From assembly GCA_963210315.1 (NCBI GenBank), contig OY723318.1, positions 496,001 through 560,000 of the forward strand: a DNA stretch of 64,000 bases, read 5' to 3'. The notes under the pieces are model-generated. The model did not search any database. It saw nothing but the letters and a program-made list of their open reading frames with translations, and was not told the DNA's origin. This document shows, piece after piece, positions 12,336 through 23,735 of this stretch (within the stretch, counting starts at the first letter, position 1; each line of letters opens with the position of its first letter). The DNA is from Rhynchopus euleeides (Eukaryota; Euglenozoa; Diplonemea; Diplonemida; Diplonemidae). The translations under genes and the position numbers were made by a program.

Positions 12336-15170
12336 GCCACGGGGTTTTTGTGAAGGAAACCGTGTGGAGGGAACCTTTCCCCCCGCCCCCACTCCCCCCC
12401 ACCCCCTCTCTCAAAACCCCCCTCACCCGGGGAACGCTACGAACACGGCCAAAAAAAATCGTTCAAAATCGTTCAAATGCAGAACATCCACAAAAGGCAA
12501 GGGGGGGTGTCTCCTCATATTGGGGGGCCCTCCCCTGGCTGGTGGTCCACCGACGGGGAAAGTTTAAACAAAAGGCAACACAGTCCCGTCGGTGTCACGC
12601 ACAGTTTTTGTGAAAACGGAAAAGGACTCCAATTGTGTACAACACAGCCCGCCGAGCTACACTCTGCGTGTATTTTTTCCGGGCGTGGGGGGAGGGCGGT
12701 GGGGGGTATTTTTTTTGGCCAGAACAGCAACAAGACTCGTAGACGGCGTTCGGTCTACCTGCCCACAACGCACCAGCAGGCACCGTTCGTACAAACAAAG
12801 AACACAACTCCAAGTCCTTTTTTTGTTGGCGCACACATAACAGCCTTTCTCTTTTTTATTTACTCCCTGTCATCACCGGATCTCGTCCTTTCCCCACCCC
12901 CCCCACAGCACACCCCGTCCCGCATACGCAGCCTGTTCCACCCTTGGTGCTTCCTTCGAAGCCCCCGTGTGGGAGCACCCTTCCCACCCAGAGCACGGAT
13001 GTGATGAGCTCAGGGCTGTGCCTTGCCTTGCCGCGACCACCACCACCCCTCCCCCCGACGCACGCACTGTGCCCTAGGGCAATACCCAGCAGGCCTGCCG
13101 TGTGGCTGAGCTTGCTGGCTGTGCTGTGTTCCAATCGCATCGCATGCGCATCATTGTCGGTCGCCATTGAGTGACCCCCCGCCCCGCCCCCCCCCCACCC
13201 CACATGCAGGCATACCCCCGCCAGTGCTCTCTCGCAAAGGGGTACGCCACGCAAACCCCCGTTTCAAACGTCATCACCGGTGTGTTTCTGGTCTTTCATT
13301 CTTGCGTGTATTTCAAAAACCTGGCACGATGCTGTTCCGTTGGTGCGCACAACCCCCCGGACTCCAGGAATGTGCCAGGTTGAAACTGTAACGATTAACA
13401 GGGTGGGTGAAGGGTGAAGAATGTGCAAGGTGGAGGGTTGATAGACTTGCCGTCACATACCCCCGTAGCCCCCTCAAACGCAGTATTCTGCAGGTGTTGT
13501 GTTGTGTTGTGTGTCCCGTTGTTGTTACTCTGTGTGTGAATCAGCGAAAATTGTTTCTTGCTTTTTTATCCTTCGGGTGGTCTTCGCTCCGGTGCCTCGC
13601 ACTGGGTTCCTTTTGGCTATTTCATCCCTTTTTTTTTGAACTTAGCCGAACCTTGCGCACCGATAGCGGAGGTCTCCCATTTCGTTTATTTTTTTTCCAA
13701 CAAAAGGGGCGCTCGTCAGGTGGAAAAATGCAACGATGCCAGTGGGTGCTTGCCGCCACACAGAGTCTTGCCTCTGCCGAGCCAGCACACCGGACTTCCG
13801 GCAGTCATTTACTCTGTGTGTTTCATGCGATCAACGAAACCTATTTTTTTATCGTTTTTACCCCCCCCCCCCCCCGTTTTCTCCAAACAAATCACTCTCT
13901 GGCACGAACCCCGCAGCCACTTGAATCAGCTGCGGGCTTGCATTAACCAGGCCTATCCAGCGTGCCTGTTTCTCTTGTGTGACGAACGGTATTTCGTGGA
14001 CATCTGCTCGATGCCGGCCCGTTCTGACATTGCCTACGGTATATAGGGGGGCTTTCGCGAAGAGATGTACAAGGTGAAACAAGGCGAACCTCACTCACAA
14101 CATGCCTGGCTGTAAAATGACACAGGTTGACACAAAGTGTGGCACGGCGCGATGACCCCCTTTGATTGTTCCCAGCGATTAATCCCATAGGCTGGAGCGA
14201 GGCTCCGGGAGGGGTGTCTCCTCCCCAAACGTGCAGACAAGGTGGGGTTTTGACAGTTCTGACACCACCGAGGTCACGCAGCATCTGCCCCTCTCTGAGC
14301 CTCATCAAACCTGCACACACAACAGCAACATCACAAACCATGCGAAAATCCTGTTGTGGTGTGGAGTGTGCGACGCACCTTTCTCTCTCTCTTTGACGTG
14401 AGCTCCACCCGTCACACACACTCACACATACACCGTATGTCACTGCGCTTTTAAGTTTTCTCTTTGTAGAAGAGGATTCTTCAGAATCACACACACACAA
14501 CACACACGCTCAACCCGGAGATGAGATGGTGGGATATAGCCCGTTCAGGGTTGGCACCGGCTTAAATCCTGCGTAAGCACACACGCACACAATGTGGGGC
14601 GATGCGGTGGGGAGAGAGGGGGGGGGGGGGAGGGGCTCGAAAAGAAGAAGAAAAAAAGAGTATGATACACGTTTGCTAGAGAGGGGGTGTGTTGGCGTGT
14701 CAAAAAAAACATCGTTTCAAAGGTGGCTATATCTAGCTGCCTCTCTCGCAGGGATGGGCTGCTGGAAAGAGCACAGCCGGCGGGGGGAGGGGAGTGCCGG
14801 CCAAAAGTAGCCCCCCCCCCCCCCCCCAGACAGGAGAGACGGGGAAAGGGGGGGGGGGAGGAATGAAAAGGGGTGGGGTGGGAGTGGGAGTGGACCACCC
14901 CACCCCTTGGCTTGCTCCCGAAAACGCATCCGCTCCAACGCATCGTCCGGAGACCCATCGCCCCCATCCCCCCATCCCCACCCCCTCCTCCCACACTGTT
15001 GAAACTCACGCAGCACGGCGCGGGGGGTGTGTGTGGGGGTGTTTGCTGCAAAACAGGTGATCCTTTCAACACACAGGTGTGGTGACCATCAGTTTCAAAA
15101 CGATAGGGGTGACAAAAAAAAGGGGGGTATAAGCATCCCCTCATTCAGGCTGCGGAGGGGTTGCCGCGGT
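12336..15170. other. Intergenic DNA before the CENP-S-like gene
   Basis: I recognise no gene. Long C or G tracts occur near 13860-13876, 14620-14632 and 14811-14827. AG acceptors preceded by pyrimidine-rich sequence lie near 15056 and 15076, and either could be the transcript 5' end of the downstream gene. Confidence 0.5.
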
Positions 15171-15488
15171 ATGTCAGGGCCGGACAGCCTGGCGACTGCC
15201 AAAGGCGTTGCAGAGGCTGTAGGTAGGACCGCCGATGCCATGGAGGCCCAGGGGGCGACCGACGGCTGCACCATGTCAGCAGAAGCGGTGGCGGCGGTGG
15301 CCCGTGTCATGAGCGTCGTGGCGAGAACCGCGACATCGGATGCGGTCAGCTTTGCGATGCATGCGAAGCGGAGCAGGGTGGGTGTCGATGATGTCCTCCT
15401 CTTAGCACGGCGAAACCCGGAGCTCAAAGAGATTATGGCGGGGGCATCGCAGACATCGGATGCAAAGCGCCGAAGGACCGACACTTAG
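15171..15488 (+). CDS. CENP-S / MHF1-like histone-fold protein
   Basis: A 105-residue protein with the length and layout of CENP-S (MHF1/APITD1). CENP-S pairs with CENP-X, both in the CENP-T-W-S-X kinetochore complex and with FANCM in DNA repair. Visible features: a first helix with 'AEAVGR', then 'MSAEAVAAVARVMSVVA' where the family has its second helix, the family signature 'HAKRSRVGVDDVLLLARR' at about residues 64-81 (human counterpart HAKRTTINTEDVKLLARR), and 'LKEIM' after it. The tail KRRRTDT is basic and could be a nuclear signal. The frame is open further upstream, but the start at 15171 gives the usual family length and nothing upstream looks conserved. No introns are needed. The family is clear; which complex it serves here is inferred. 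Confidence 0.85.
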   Translation: MSGPDSLATAKGVAEAVGRTADAMEAQGATDGCTMSAEAVAAVARVMSVVARTATSDAVSFAMHAKRSRVGVDDVLLLARRNPELKEIMAGASQTSDAKRRRTDT

Positions 15489-15705
15489 GCGGAGGCCTTG
15501 CATGATATGATGCAAGGGTAGAGCGGGGAGACACCATCTAGAACATGAGGAGGCGGCCTCCATCGTCCAGAGGGGGTGGGGGTGGGGGTGGGGGGGGCAA
15601 ATCCTACCACGCAGTTTTCCGTGCGGTGTGTCTTTAGGTTGTATTTTTTTTTAAAACCACCAACAGGGGAACCTGCCGGATTTTGGCGCACAAAACAAAC
15701 AGCCT
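15489..15705. other. 3' flank of the CENP-S-like gene
   Basis: A short intergenic stretch with a GGGGGT/GGTGGGGGT tract near 15580-15598. No gene is seen. Confidence 0.4.
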
Positions 15706-15707
15706 TA

Positions 15708-16222
15708 CCGCAAACAGAATAAATCTGGACCGTAAGAAGTCCTGGACGTAATAATGCTGGACCGTAAAAATTCTGGACCCCGGGGGTCCAAACCGATTGG
15801 ACCTTTTTTCCGGTCCAGAGTGGTTTGCTGTTCCCCCCCAAGATCACCGGGTTTCTGCTCCCGCGGGAAGCGTTCACAAGCGTGAACGGGACTTCCCCAG
15901 CCCCTTGACTGATCTGGACCCCCTTCCCCTTCGGCCCCTTGACTGATCTGGACCCCACGAGTGGGGGTCTGAACCCCACTATCGGGGGTCGTATGGGCAC
16001 CAATAATAGGCAGTGCAGACTCCCGATATCGGGGGTCCAGACCCCCAATAGCGGGGATCGCTCTGACCCCGCCCCAGACCCCCGCTCCAGGGGGTGGGGG
16101 TCCACCGTGTGAGAAATCGCCAAGTCCCCCAAACTGGTCTGGACCGGACAAATTCTGGACCTCGGGGGGGGTTTGGAGGTGGATTGGACCTTTTTTACGG
16201 TTCAGATTTATTCTGTTTACGG
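15708..16222. mobile_element. TA-flanked element S (CCGTAAACAGAAT ends)
   Basis: A 515-bp element with near-perfect terminal inverted repeats: left CCGCAAACAGAATAAATCTG, right the inverse of CCGTAAACAGAATAAATCTG. TA lies on both sides (15706-15707, 16223-16224). Near the ends GGACCGTAA is repeated, and the interior is full of GGGGTC-CAGACCCC words in both orientations. It is non-coding. It resembles the elements at 50558 and 51673 in tip and in subterminal GGACCGTAAAAA repeats. Confidence 0.8.
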
Positions 16223-16850
16223 TATCTTTTTTTGTTCGGCCTGCCCCCCCCCCCCCCCCCTAGGCATACTTGTCCCCCCACGGTGGGGGGACCCGAATAT
16301 GGGGGAAAATATGGGGGGTTTTCTGCGCCAAACCCCCCAAAAAAAATGTGGGGAAAATATGGGGGCCCCCAAAAACCCCCCAGATTCCCCCCATAAAAAA
16401 TATGGGGGGTTTTTGGGGGTTTTTGGGGGTTTTATGGGGGAATTTTGGTCCAAAATCCAGGGTGTATAGGGGGACCCTTTTCGAATTTTTTTTCCGGGGG
16501 GGGTCTATTTTGGACGTTTGAGGCCGATTTCGAAGGAATTTTTGAGTTTTGAGCCTATTCTGGGCCCTAAAACGCGTTAAAACCGGTCCCGGAAAATGGC
16601 TGGTTTTTGGCCTTGGCCAAATCTCGCCCAAAATACTGACCCAAAATTTTCTGGGACGAAAATCGGGTCCTGGTGGTCTGGAACTGTCCACGAAGATAGT
16701 CGTGTGAAAATCTCGAGTTTCCGCCCCGAGTTCCCTCATGCGACCCCAAAAATCAAGCAAATGAGGTTTGCCTCCAAATCGGGGTTGTGGGGAGAGAATT
16801 GGCCAAATGAGGTTCGGGTCGTCTGTTGTGTGAAATTCAAACAAACTCAA

Positions 16851-16949
16851 GGGGGGCCTTCGCTACCAGGTGTGACTGAGTGAGAAAAAGTGAGCCACGG
16901 CCCACTTCCCCTCACTGACTGACGAGCTGTGACTGGTAGCGAGGGCCCC
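16851..16949. mobile_element. MITE (copy b)
   Basis: Ends are GGGGGGCCTTCGCTAC and GTAGCGAGGGCCCCC. The core carries GTGTGACTGAGTGAG and GAGCTGTGACTGG and is nearly the same as copy c. CAA flanks both sides if the last C is counted in the duplication. Confidence 0.78.
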
Positions 16950-17362
16950 CAAGTATTCAAACGCTATACCTACCCAACCGCAACCGCAACCCCACCCCCT
17001 GCCTTCTGCCCCCCCACCCCTGTGCAAGGTCATGTGCCCCATCCCATCGCGTGTTGCCTTGATTGTTGCAGATTTTCAAATTGGGAAATTTCAGGTGACC
17101 CGATGATAGGGATGTACCCCGAGGGTCTATCTGCAGGGATCCACTTTTTGCTATGCCTGCATTGCTGCTGTTTGCGCTTCTCGCCTCCGCACACCACCCT
17201 GGGGGGAGGGACAGAGGGCGGAGGGGGCTACACACTTACACAACCGATCCGGTCAAACAATGCCACGTCATCCCCATTGGGGTCCTGGACCGCGGCCTCT
17301 CTCCCAGCGAATTGGTGTCGTCATCAGGCAGGCTAAGTAGTTGTCTACACAGGACATTGGTT

Positions 17363-18034
17363 TTAAGGGGGTCTGAGTTCTGCGGAACTGGCTTCAAGGG
17401 ACGCCCCCTCGTAATGACTGGGTGGATGGAGCCAAGTAATACCAGGTGGTCGGACACCGGAACTCTCGGCATTTATTAGTCGCGGGAACTGTGTCCGTGT
17501 GGTAGGTGACCCCTTCCGATTCCACTGATTCCACTCTTGAACATGTAGTGTTGAAAGATACTTGGTGTTCTGATGTTTTACAGGGTACTTGACAAAGGAA
17601 AGAGGGTGGTCAGTCTTGTGATCCACCCTGAATCCTTCCTGTGAGCAGCAGATCCACAACACCTCGACTTCTTTCAGCGGCTGTATTGATATTGCCTGAC
17701 ACAGCAAACATGATTCAATTGGAGGAACAAGCCTCGTACACCAGCGGCCCAAAAGGTGGATTTCATGTATGGTTTTAGGATTTCCCTTACTACTGATGGT
17801 GTAGAGACTACAAAGCCTGACCTGATGACGCCGCCATGAACCTGGGAGACACGCCGCGTGAGAAGGGACCTCGGTGCGGGGTGGCGTGAAGATCCTGCCT
17901 GAGTGCCCTCGTCGGGACCCGCGGTAAACCGTGGCGTTCCCCCCGAGGCAAGTCCAGGACGAAGGTTGCAGATAACCGCTGCACCTCTTCGTCCGAAAGG
18001 AGCTCACAGGATAGGGGAACTGCCCACACCCCAC
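17363..18034 (-). CDS. Uncharacterised ORF inside element R
   Basis: A 223-residue open frame fills the centre of element R on the minus strand. Unlike most frames in the repeats it has balanced composition, without proline or glycine runs, including 'FRVDHKTDHPLSFVKYP' and 'GNPKTIHEIHLLGRWC'. I cannot assign a family. Its position suggests a degraded transposase or accessory gene of the element. A captured gene fragment, or a chance frame, is also possible. Several in-frame ATGs exist and the start is uncertain. Confidence 0.35.
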   Translation of the reverse strand: MGCGQFPYPVSSFRTKRCSGYLQPSSWTCLGGNATVYRGSRRGHSGRIFTPPRTEVPSHAACLPGSWRRHQVRLCSLYTISSKGNPKTIHEIHLLGRWCTRLVPPIESCLLCQAISIQPLKEVEVLWICCSQEGFRVDHKTDHPLSFVKYPVKHQNTKYLSTLHVQEWNQWNRKGSPTTRTQFPRLINAESSGVRPPGITWLHPPSHYEGASLEASSAELRPP

Positions 18035-18523
18035 TCACGACAGTGTATCCGAAAGGTGCACTGCGCGTGTGGTGGCGGTGTCGGGTCCAGACCCACCTCG
18101 TTCCCCCATGCCCGTCAGTTGTTGCCCCTCCAGGGGTGGCTGCTGTCTGGCATGGGGGGCGCCCTCCCTGCCTTGCAAGGGAAAATGTAGAACGGCATGC
18201 TGCCCGTTTCTTCATTTTTCCCCTTGCGTGGCAGGGGGGGGACACCTCTCACGAGGGAAAATAGAGGAACGGCATGCTGCCCGTTCACTCATTTTCCTCG
18301 AGGGAGGAGAAATATGGGGAATGGACAAAAATCCCCCATATTCGCTCCACCCAAAAATAGCTGGAAATCCCCCAGATTCCCCCCGATTCCCCCCATTTTC
18401 CCCCACATTTTCTCAATATTTCCCCCAAAAAACACCGTGATTCCCCCCACCGCGATTTGGGGGGCAAAATATGGGGGGAATCACGGTCCCCCACCGTGGG
18501 GGGACAAGTATGCCTAGGGGGGG

Positions 18524-18734
18524 TCAAATGCCACCCTTTTACGTGGACAAACACGATTTTTCAAAAAACCGGCGCAGAGGCCCCAAAGCCCCCGTAAACC
18601 CTCCAAACCCCCCCAGATCGGTCCGGAAACCCATCGAACCCCACTTTTCCACCATTCCGGGCACCTCAGGTGCCCGAATTGGGGTACCTAAATTTTGTGC
18701 CACCGTTTGGTACCGTACAGTGCCACTGTGTGGG
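18524..18734. other. Spacer, no gene recognised
   Basis: Unassigned DNA between element R and the inverted gene-fragment pair. Confidence 0.4.
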
Positions 18735-19447
18735 AGGTTGGAAAAGAAAATGCCCCAACACACCACATCTGAGGGTTGCAATGCATGTTGCTTGCCAACC
18801 ACGTCATCCGGTGGGTGTCAGGCGCTATGTAGGTGGCATTAGCCAGGTCTTCGATGAGTTCTGGCTTGTATATGTACCTCCCTGCCACCATGCACCGGGA
18901 GGCTGCCTGTAGGTACGGAACAAGTCCAGATGGTCGTGTGATTCCTGTGCAGCAGTGCTCCACAACCGGGATGTGTTGACAACGACTGTTGCAACACGAG
19001 CTGTACATTCCGGGAACACACGAAGTGCGCTGTCGTGGTACCCATTGTGCCAGAATTGGTAGTTGCTGCGGTCTACTTTGCCTGGCCCAAGAGCACTGGT
19101 ACTGAACGGTGCAATATGCGTGGCGAGGTGAATGCAACGGAAGGGCGCAAAGTCAATACAGCTCTCGGATGGCGGGTGGTGGTGCCACTAGTGTGTGACG
19201 TTCACTCGAGGATACAACGCATCACAATGAATCAGCAACCGTGGACCGAGTACAATACGCTCTCTGTGGCTGGTGTGGGGGACAAAGGCAGTGCCTGTGC
19301 CGCAGGCAGGGAGGTACATATACAAGCCAGAACACATCGAAGACCTGGCTCATGCCACCTACATAGCGCCTGACACCCACCGGATGACGTGGTTGGCAAG
19401 CAACATGCATTGCAACCCTCAGATGTGGTGTGTTGGGGCATTTTGGG
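18735..19447. repeat. Inverted pair of a coding-like fragment
   Basis: Two copies of a roughly 150-bp coding-like segment face each other: minus strand about 18745-18910 and plus strand about 19300-19442. Both translate to a fragment containing 'IYKPE.IEDLA.ATYIAPD' and 'MTWLASNMHCNPQMWCVGAF'. The arms differ at a few codons, largely conservatively (for example ELIEDLANA versus EHIEDLAHA). The 390-bp middle is unique. I do not recognise the protein. A foldback element or a duplicated gene remnant would both fit. Confidence 0.5.
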
Positions 19448-19708
19448 GGGGGCTCCCCGCGGGCTGAGGTCAGGCTGGCGACCCAGGTTTTCAGGGTGAC
19501 AGCAGGATTTCCTCGAAATTTTGGGTGACCCCCACCCTGATCGGGGGGGGGGGGGGTCCCTCGCAAAGTGGGGGACAGGGGGGGGGGTACACTGGCTACC
19601 TCCCGCACCTGTAGGAAAGGACCCCCCCCCCCCTTGTACCTGTACGGGGGGGGGGTACTTTTACCCAATTGGCATTTCCCAGTAAGTGGTGTCAATAGGC
19701 ACCCCATG

Positions 19709-19880
19709 GCCAAAATGACCCCACCACAATCCGCACGGATCCCAAATATCCCAAAGAACGGGTTTTTGGAAAATCCGAGGGGGGGGTCCCGCTGGGTGGG
19801 TAGGTGGGGTGTGGGCTGGTGAAGGTGGCTGCCTCCCAGCCACCTTCACCCATGACCAGTCCCTGAACCAGACCCACGTT
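19709..19880. repeat. Dispersed repeat H, single unit
   Basis: One unit of the repeat that is tandem at 22898. Landmarks are TGACCCCACCACAATCCGCA, GGGGGTCCCGCTGGGTGGG, CTGCCTCCCAGCCA and CCAGACCCACGTTTCATGGG. Confidence 0.7.
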
Positions 19881-19907
19881 TCATGGGCGAAACTTGGCTC
19901 GTAGGGG

Positions 19908-20069
19908 GTATGGAAATTTAGGCAAAATTAGCCAAAATTAGCCAATTTAGCCAGGTTTTTTGGCTGGGGAAAATAGTTGTCCAATTTTTGAAAAATTCGA
20001 AAAAAATCGAAAAAAACGCCTAACTGTTTTTAGCCACTACGGCTAGCCACAGTGGCTAAATTTCCATAC
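19908..20069. mobile_element. Small MITE, GTATGGAAATTTAG ends
   Basis: A 162-bp segment begins GTATGGAAATTTAG and ends CTAAATTTCCATAC, a perfect 14-bp inverted repeat. The interior has repeated AATTAGCC and GGCTAGCC words. No clear target duplication is seen. Confidence 0.65.
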
Positions 20070-22897
20070 GGCCCTGGTGACCCGGGGTCCGAAATTTCGA
20101 CATGTCGAAAAAATGTTTTTTGGCCAAAAAAAATTTTTTTTTTCGCCTGGCTCAACAGAATCTGGGGCTCACTGGGGTGCCACACTGAAAAATTTCGGAA
20201 AATTTTCGAATTTTTTTTCAGCCATTTTTGGTTAGCCAGGCCTGGGCCCAGCTGGGCCAGGTAGGCCGAAATTTCGACATGTCGAAAAAAATTTTCCGGG
20301 GGGCTTCGCCCCCCGGACCCCCCATGTGGGGGGCTCCGCCCCCCACGCCCCCCGCCCCCCCCCCCCCCCCCCCACCTCCCTCCCGGCCGGGGGCCGGTAC
20401 GGTCGGTCGTCGGCTGCGGCCAAAGGGCGTGCGGTAGCCGACGCCCTTTTGTGCTCGCCTCCTCCCTCCCACACGTATTCGTCCTCTTCATCGCTCTCAG
20501 TATTTCCCGTGCCTGCAGCGCATGCATCCACAAGTTTTGTGGATGCATCCACACACAGCCTGGAGCTCCGAAGCCCTGCCTGCAGTGGATGAATGTGTGC
20601 ATGCCTGCAGGCAGTCATCCATACCCGGTTTGCCTGCAGGGGATGGAATTTTCAGGAAATGTGCCAAGGGCCAGTATGGACACCCCTAAAACCCTTCTGA
20701 AACCAAAAAGTCCACGAAAGGGGTTAAAACGGCTTAATTCGTTGATTTTGTGCATTTCCCTGCATTTCCCAGCCAAAAATCGAATTTGGCTGGGCGAGTA
20801 GTTGGCCAAAAACGCGAAAAATTCCAAAAAAATTGATTTTTCACAGAGGCCTAGAAACGTGCTCCTGGGTGAATGGGCCCAAAAATCGGCTTTTCGCCAT
20901 TTTTTTGTCGATTTTCGGGGTTTCCGGCGATTTTCCTGTCCCAAGTCCATAAGCCATTTTTTGACTTTTTCGGGCATCCATGGATGCCGTGGATGCATGC
21001 ATGGATGCATCCACACCATCCCCGGCCCCACTGAGCTCTGTCCTCTTTCATGACTGACGGGTTCACAGCCCTGCCTCCACGCCCTGACTTCTGTGACCCG
21101 CATCCCACGTCTGAGGGAGAGTCTTCCGAGTGCAGTCACCGAGACCAGGCCGCTATCTTCAGTCGGTTTCTGATCTGTAGTTGGAATTACCGTCTGTCAA
21201 GTGCACGTGGTGACAATGACTGTGACCCTGTCCCCCCCGCACCCCCCCTGAAACACACCGTCACGGGTTTGTGGCAGGCTCCTTCCCCCCCCCCCCCCCC
21301 CCGCACCCCCCCCCGTTTTCAATTGCGACCCGGTTCCCGGGTTGTGTAGTGGCCGTTTCGCAGCGACCGTCTTCTCATCAGGACGGCCGGTTTCCCTGAC
21401 GCCGCGATCACCAGTGGTGCGACGTTCTTGAAGGAGGTACTTCATCCCCCCCCCCCCCGCTCTGTTGCTTGGGTCTGGGCCTGATCGAAGGATCTGGCTG
21501 TGTTGCTTCTTACTCTGTTGTGCCTGTCATCGAAGAACTGTGGGAGGTCGGAACCAAGGAGGAGGAACTGCTGGGACAGTGCTGCATACTCTCTTGATAC
21601 ACCTTGGTAAATCTGCGCTCCACTCGCGGTAACCCTAAACCTGGAAACAGGAGACGTCCATCTGGGAACAGATGATCTTGATCGTGTTACCCATCTTTGC
21701 TATGAGCTACGATCAGGTTTTTGTCGTCACATGGGCCCATGAGCCGTGGATCTACTGGTGTTGAAGGACAGGGTGCAGTTCTGGACAATGCATGGTCTGA
21801 ATCTAAGGGGCTGATGAACCCGTGGGTCTGATATGATGCAGTGCATGATGACTGTATGCAGCTTCACGGCTGATCTGGAAATCCAGATGGCGGGGAGGTC
21901 AAAAAAATGCAGATCTCTTTTTCCAGCCCCTGCTGTCCGTATGTGCAGGGGCGGTGCATCCAGATACACCGGGGGACCAGCCGTTTAATGAGCTGCCTGC
22001 TCCTCCTCTGTGCGTATTTCTCCTGTCCGTGGCGGCGAATGCGGCGAGGAACTGCGGATTGAGCCCCCCCCCCCCCCCCCCCCGTCGGCAGGGGCGGAGC
22101 GTGGGCAGGCTGACGGGGCAAGGCTGTGGCTGTTGAGCCATCGCTCTGGGAGGTCAGCAAAACCTGGAGGAGTATGTGCCACCCCCGGCCGGGGCGCACT
22201 CGCACCCGCTGCACACCCGCAGCAAGATGAGTTGCGGTACCCCGCACAGGTGTTCGAGTGGGCTGCCATGGTCCTGCTCACGACGACCTGCAGGTCACCC
22301 GTCCCTGTCGTGCAGGCAGTGCCAGGAGGTGGTGGCCTCGTCAATCTAGCAGTGTTTGAGTTGACCGGGATGAGGCACTCCACTCTGGGTCTGCTGTTTG
22401 TGATGTACAAGCAACAAGCAGGTCTGACTGGAGTGGCCCTCCTCAACGGGCACACTGGCATCTGTGCAGCAGCACTATCCCACCCCCGGAACGCCCCGCG
22501 TAACACCGGTGGGAAGGACATTGTTCCTGGGCATCTAGAGGAGGACCCGGGCCGTTCGTTGTATTCTTCACAGTCGCAGCCTCCGGCTTGTCGTTGTTCG
22601 TCAGCGTTGCGCCCACCCAGCCTGTGCAGAGAACTTGTGCCGTCTTCAACAGTAACTTTTGGCCGACAATTTTTGGGGCATTTTTTCACCAAACAAATTC
22701 TCTCTGCTGGCCAAGTCGAAGACTCGTTTGGGGACTTTTGGTGTCCCCAATTTTTCAATTTTCGAAAAATATGCTCACTTTGCTAAACTGGACCCAACTC
22801 CCCACACTCTTTTTTTAGCGAAAAACAGCAAATTTCGGCCGATTTTTTCTCATTTTTTTTCATTTTTTTTCACCGACTTTTCCATACCTCCGTACAC
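20070..22897. other. Intergenic repeats, no gene assigned
   Basis: GAAATTTCGACATGTCGAAAA occurs twice (about 20088 and 20267) around the palindrome TTCGACATGTCGAA. GC hairpins with 3-base loops lie at about 20296-20337. Palindromic TGCATCCAC words occur near 20520-20560 and 20975-21020. Overlapping frames of about 257 residues on both strands at 21985-22786 cross a poly-C run and show no family signature. About 50 bp near 22779-22828 recur at 39238-39287. Confidence 0.45.
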
Positions 22898-23550
22898 CAC
22901 CAAAGTGACCCCACTGTGATCCGCACAAATTCCAAACGTTCAAAAGAACGGGGTTTTGGAACACCCGAGGAGGGGGTCCCACTGGGTGGGTGGGGTGGGG
23001 TGTGGGCTGACTGCCTCCCAGCCACGCTGACCAGCCCCTGAACTAGACCCGTGTTTCATGGGTGATGCTTGGCTCGCACACCACCAAAGTGACCCCACTG
23101 TGATCCGCACAAATTCCAAACGTTCAAAAGAAAGGGGTTTAGGAACACCCGTGGAGGGGGTCCCGCTGGGTGGGTGGGTGTGGCTGCCTCCCAGTCACAT
23201 TCCCTTTGGACCAGCCCCTGAACCAGAGGCACATTTTATGGACGGTGTTTGGCTCCTAGACCCACAAAGTGACCCCACTACGATCCGCAAAAGTTCCAAA
23301 CGTTCAGAAGAACGGGGTTTTGGAATACCCGAGGAGGGGGTCCCGCTGGGTGGGTGGGCTGGTGTGGCTGCCTCCCAGTCACATCCTCCTGGGGCCAGCC
23401 TCCTATGACCAGACCCTGAATCAGACCCACATTTCATGGGTGAAGCTTGACACCTCGACCCACAGTGTGACCCCACTACGATCCGCACAGATTCCAAATA
23501 GTCAAAAGAAAGGGGTTTCGGAACACCCGAGGAGGGGGTCCCGCTGATTT
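22898..23550 (+). repeat. Tandem array of about 180-bp H units
   Basis: Four head-to-tail units start near 22898, 23081, 23261 and 23459. Each has the order AAAGTGACCCCACT, GATCCGCACAAATTCCAAA, GAACGGGGTTTTGGAA, GAGGGGGTCCCGCTGGG, CTGCCTCCCAG and CATTTCATGGGTGA. The last unit is incomplete. Single or double units lie at 19709 and 34797, with fragments at 35360, 46840, 48190 and 52995. Confidence 0.85.
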
Positions 23551-23735
23551 TGGGTCACTTTCGGGTGATGTCAGGTACCTGGAGTGACCGCAGGTAGCCC
23601 ATTTTCAGGGTGGGAGCCCTACTCGTACGTCACCCAGATTCAGCCCAAACCGTGCACCTCGGGTGCACGGTCGCCGGCAGCGCGCGGGCACCCGGAAACA
23701 GGCCGCATTTGCGCGCGCTGCCTGCACCCTGCACG

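Larger units (their letters stand above)
16244..18523. mobile_element. Element R with CCTAGGCATACTTGTCC ends
   Basis: The left end reads CCTAGGCATACTTGTCCCCC then CACGGTGGGGGGACC. The right end has the inverse, GTCCCCCACCGTGGGGGGAC then AAGTATGCCTAGG. The inverted repeat is at least 35 bp. Both ends are followed inward by ATGGGGGG/CCCCCCAT-rich DNA. A MITE is nested at 16851 and a minus-strand open frame occupies 17363-18034. The C/G runs at the tips hide any target duplication. Confidence 0.7.

Noticed and set aside
22010..22786. Overlapping frames of about 257 residues on both strands
   Set aside because: Both cross a poly-C run, neither shows a family signature, and neither strand is clearly favoured by composition.
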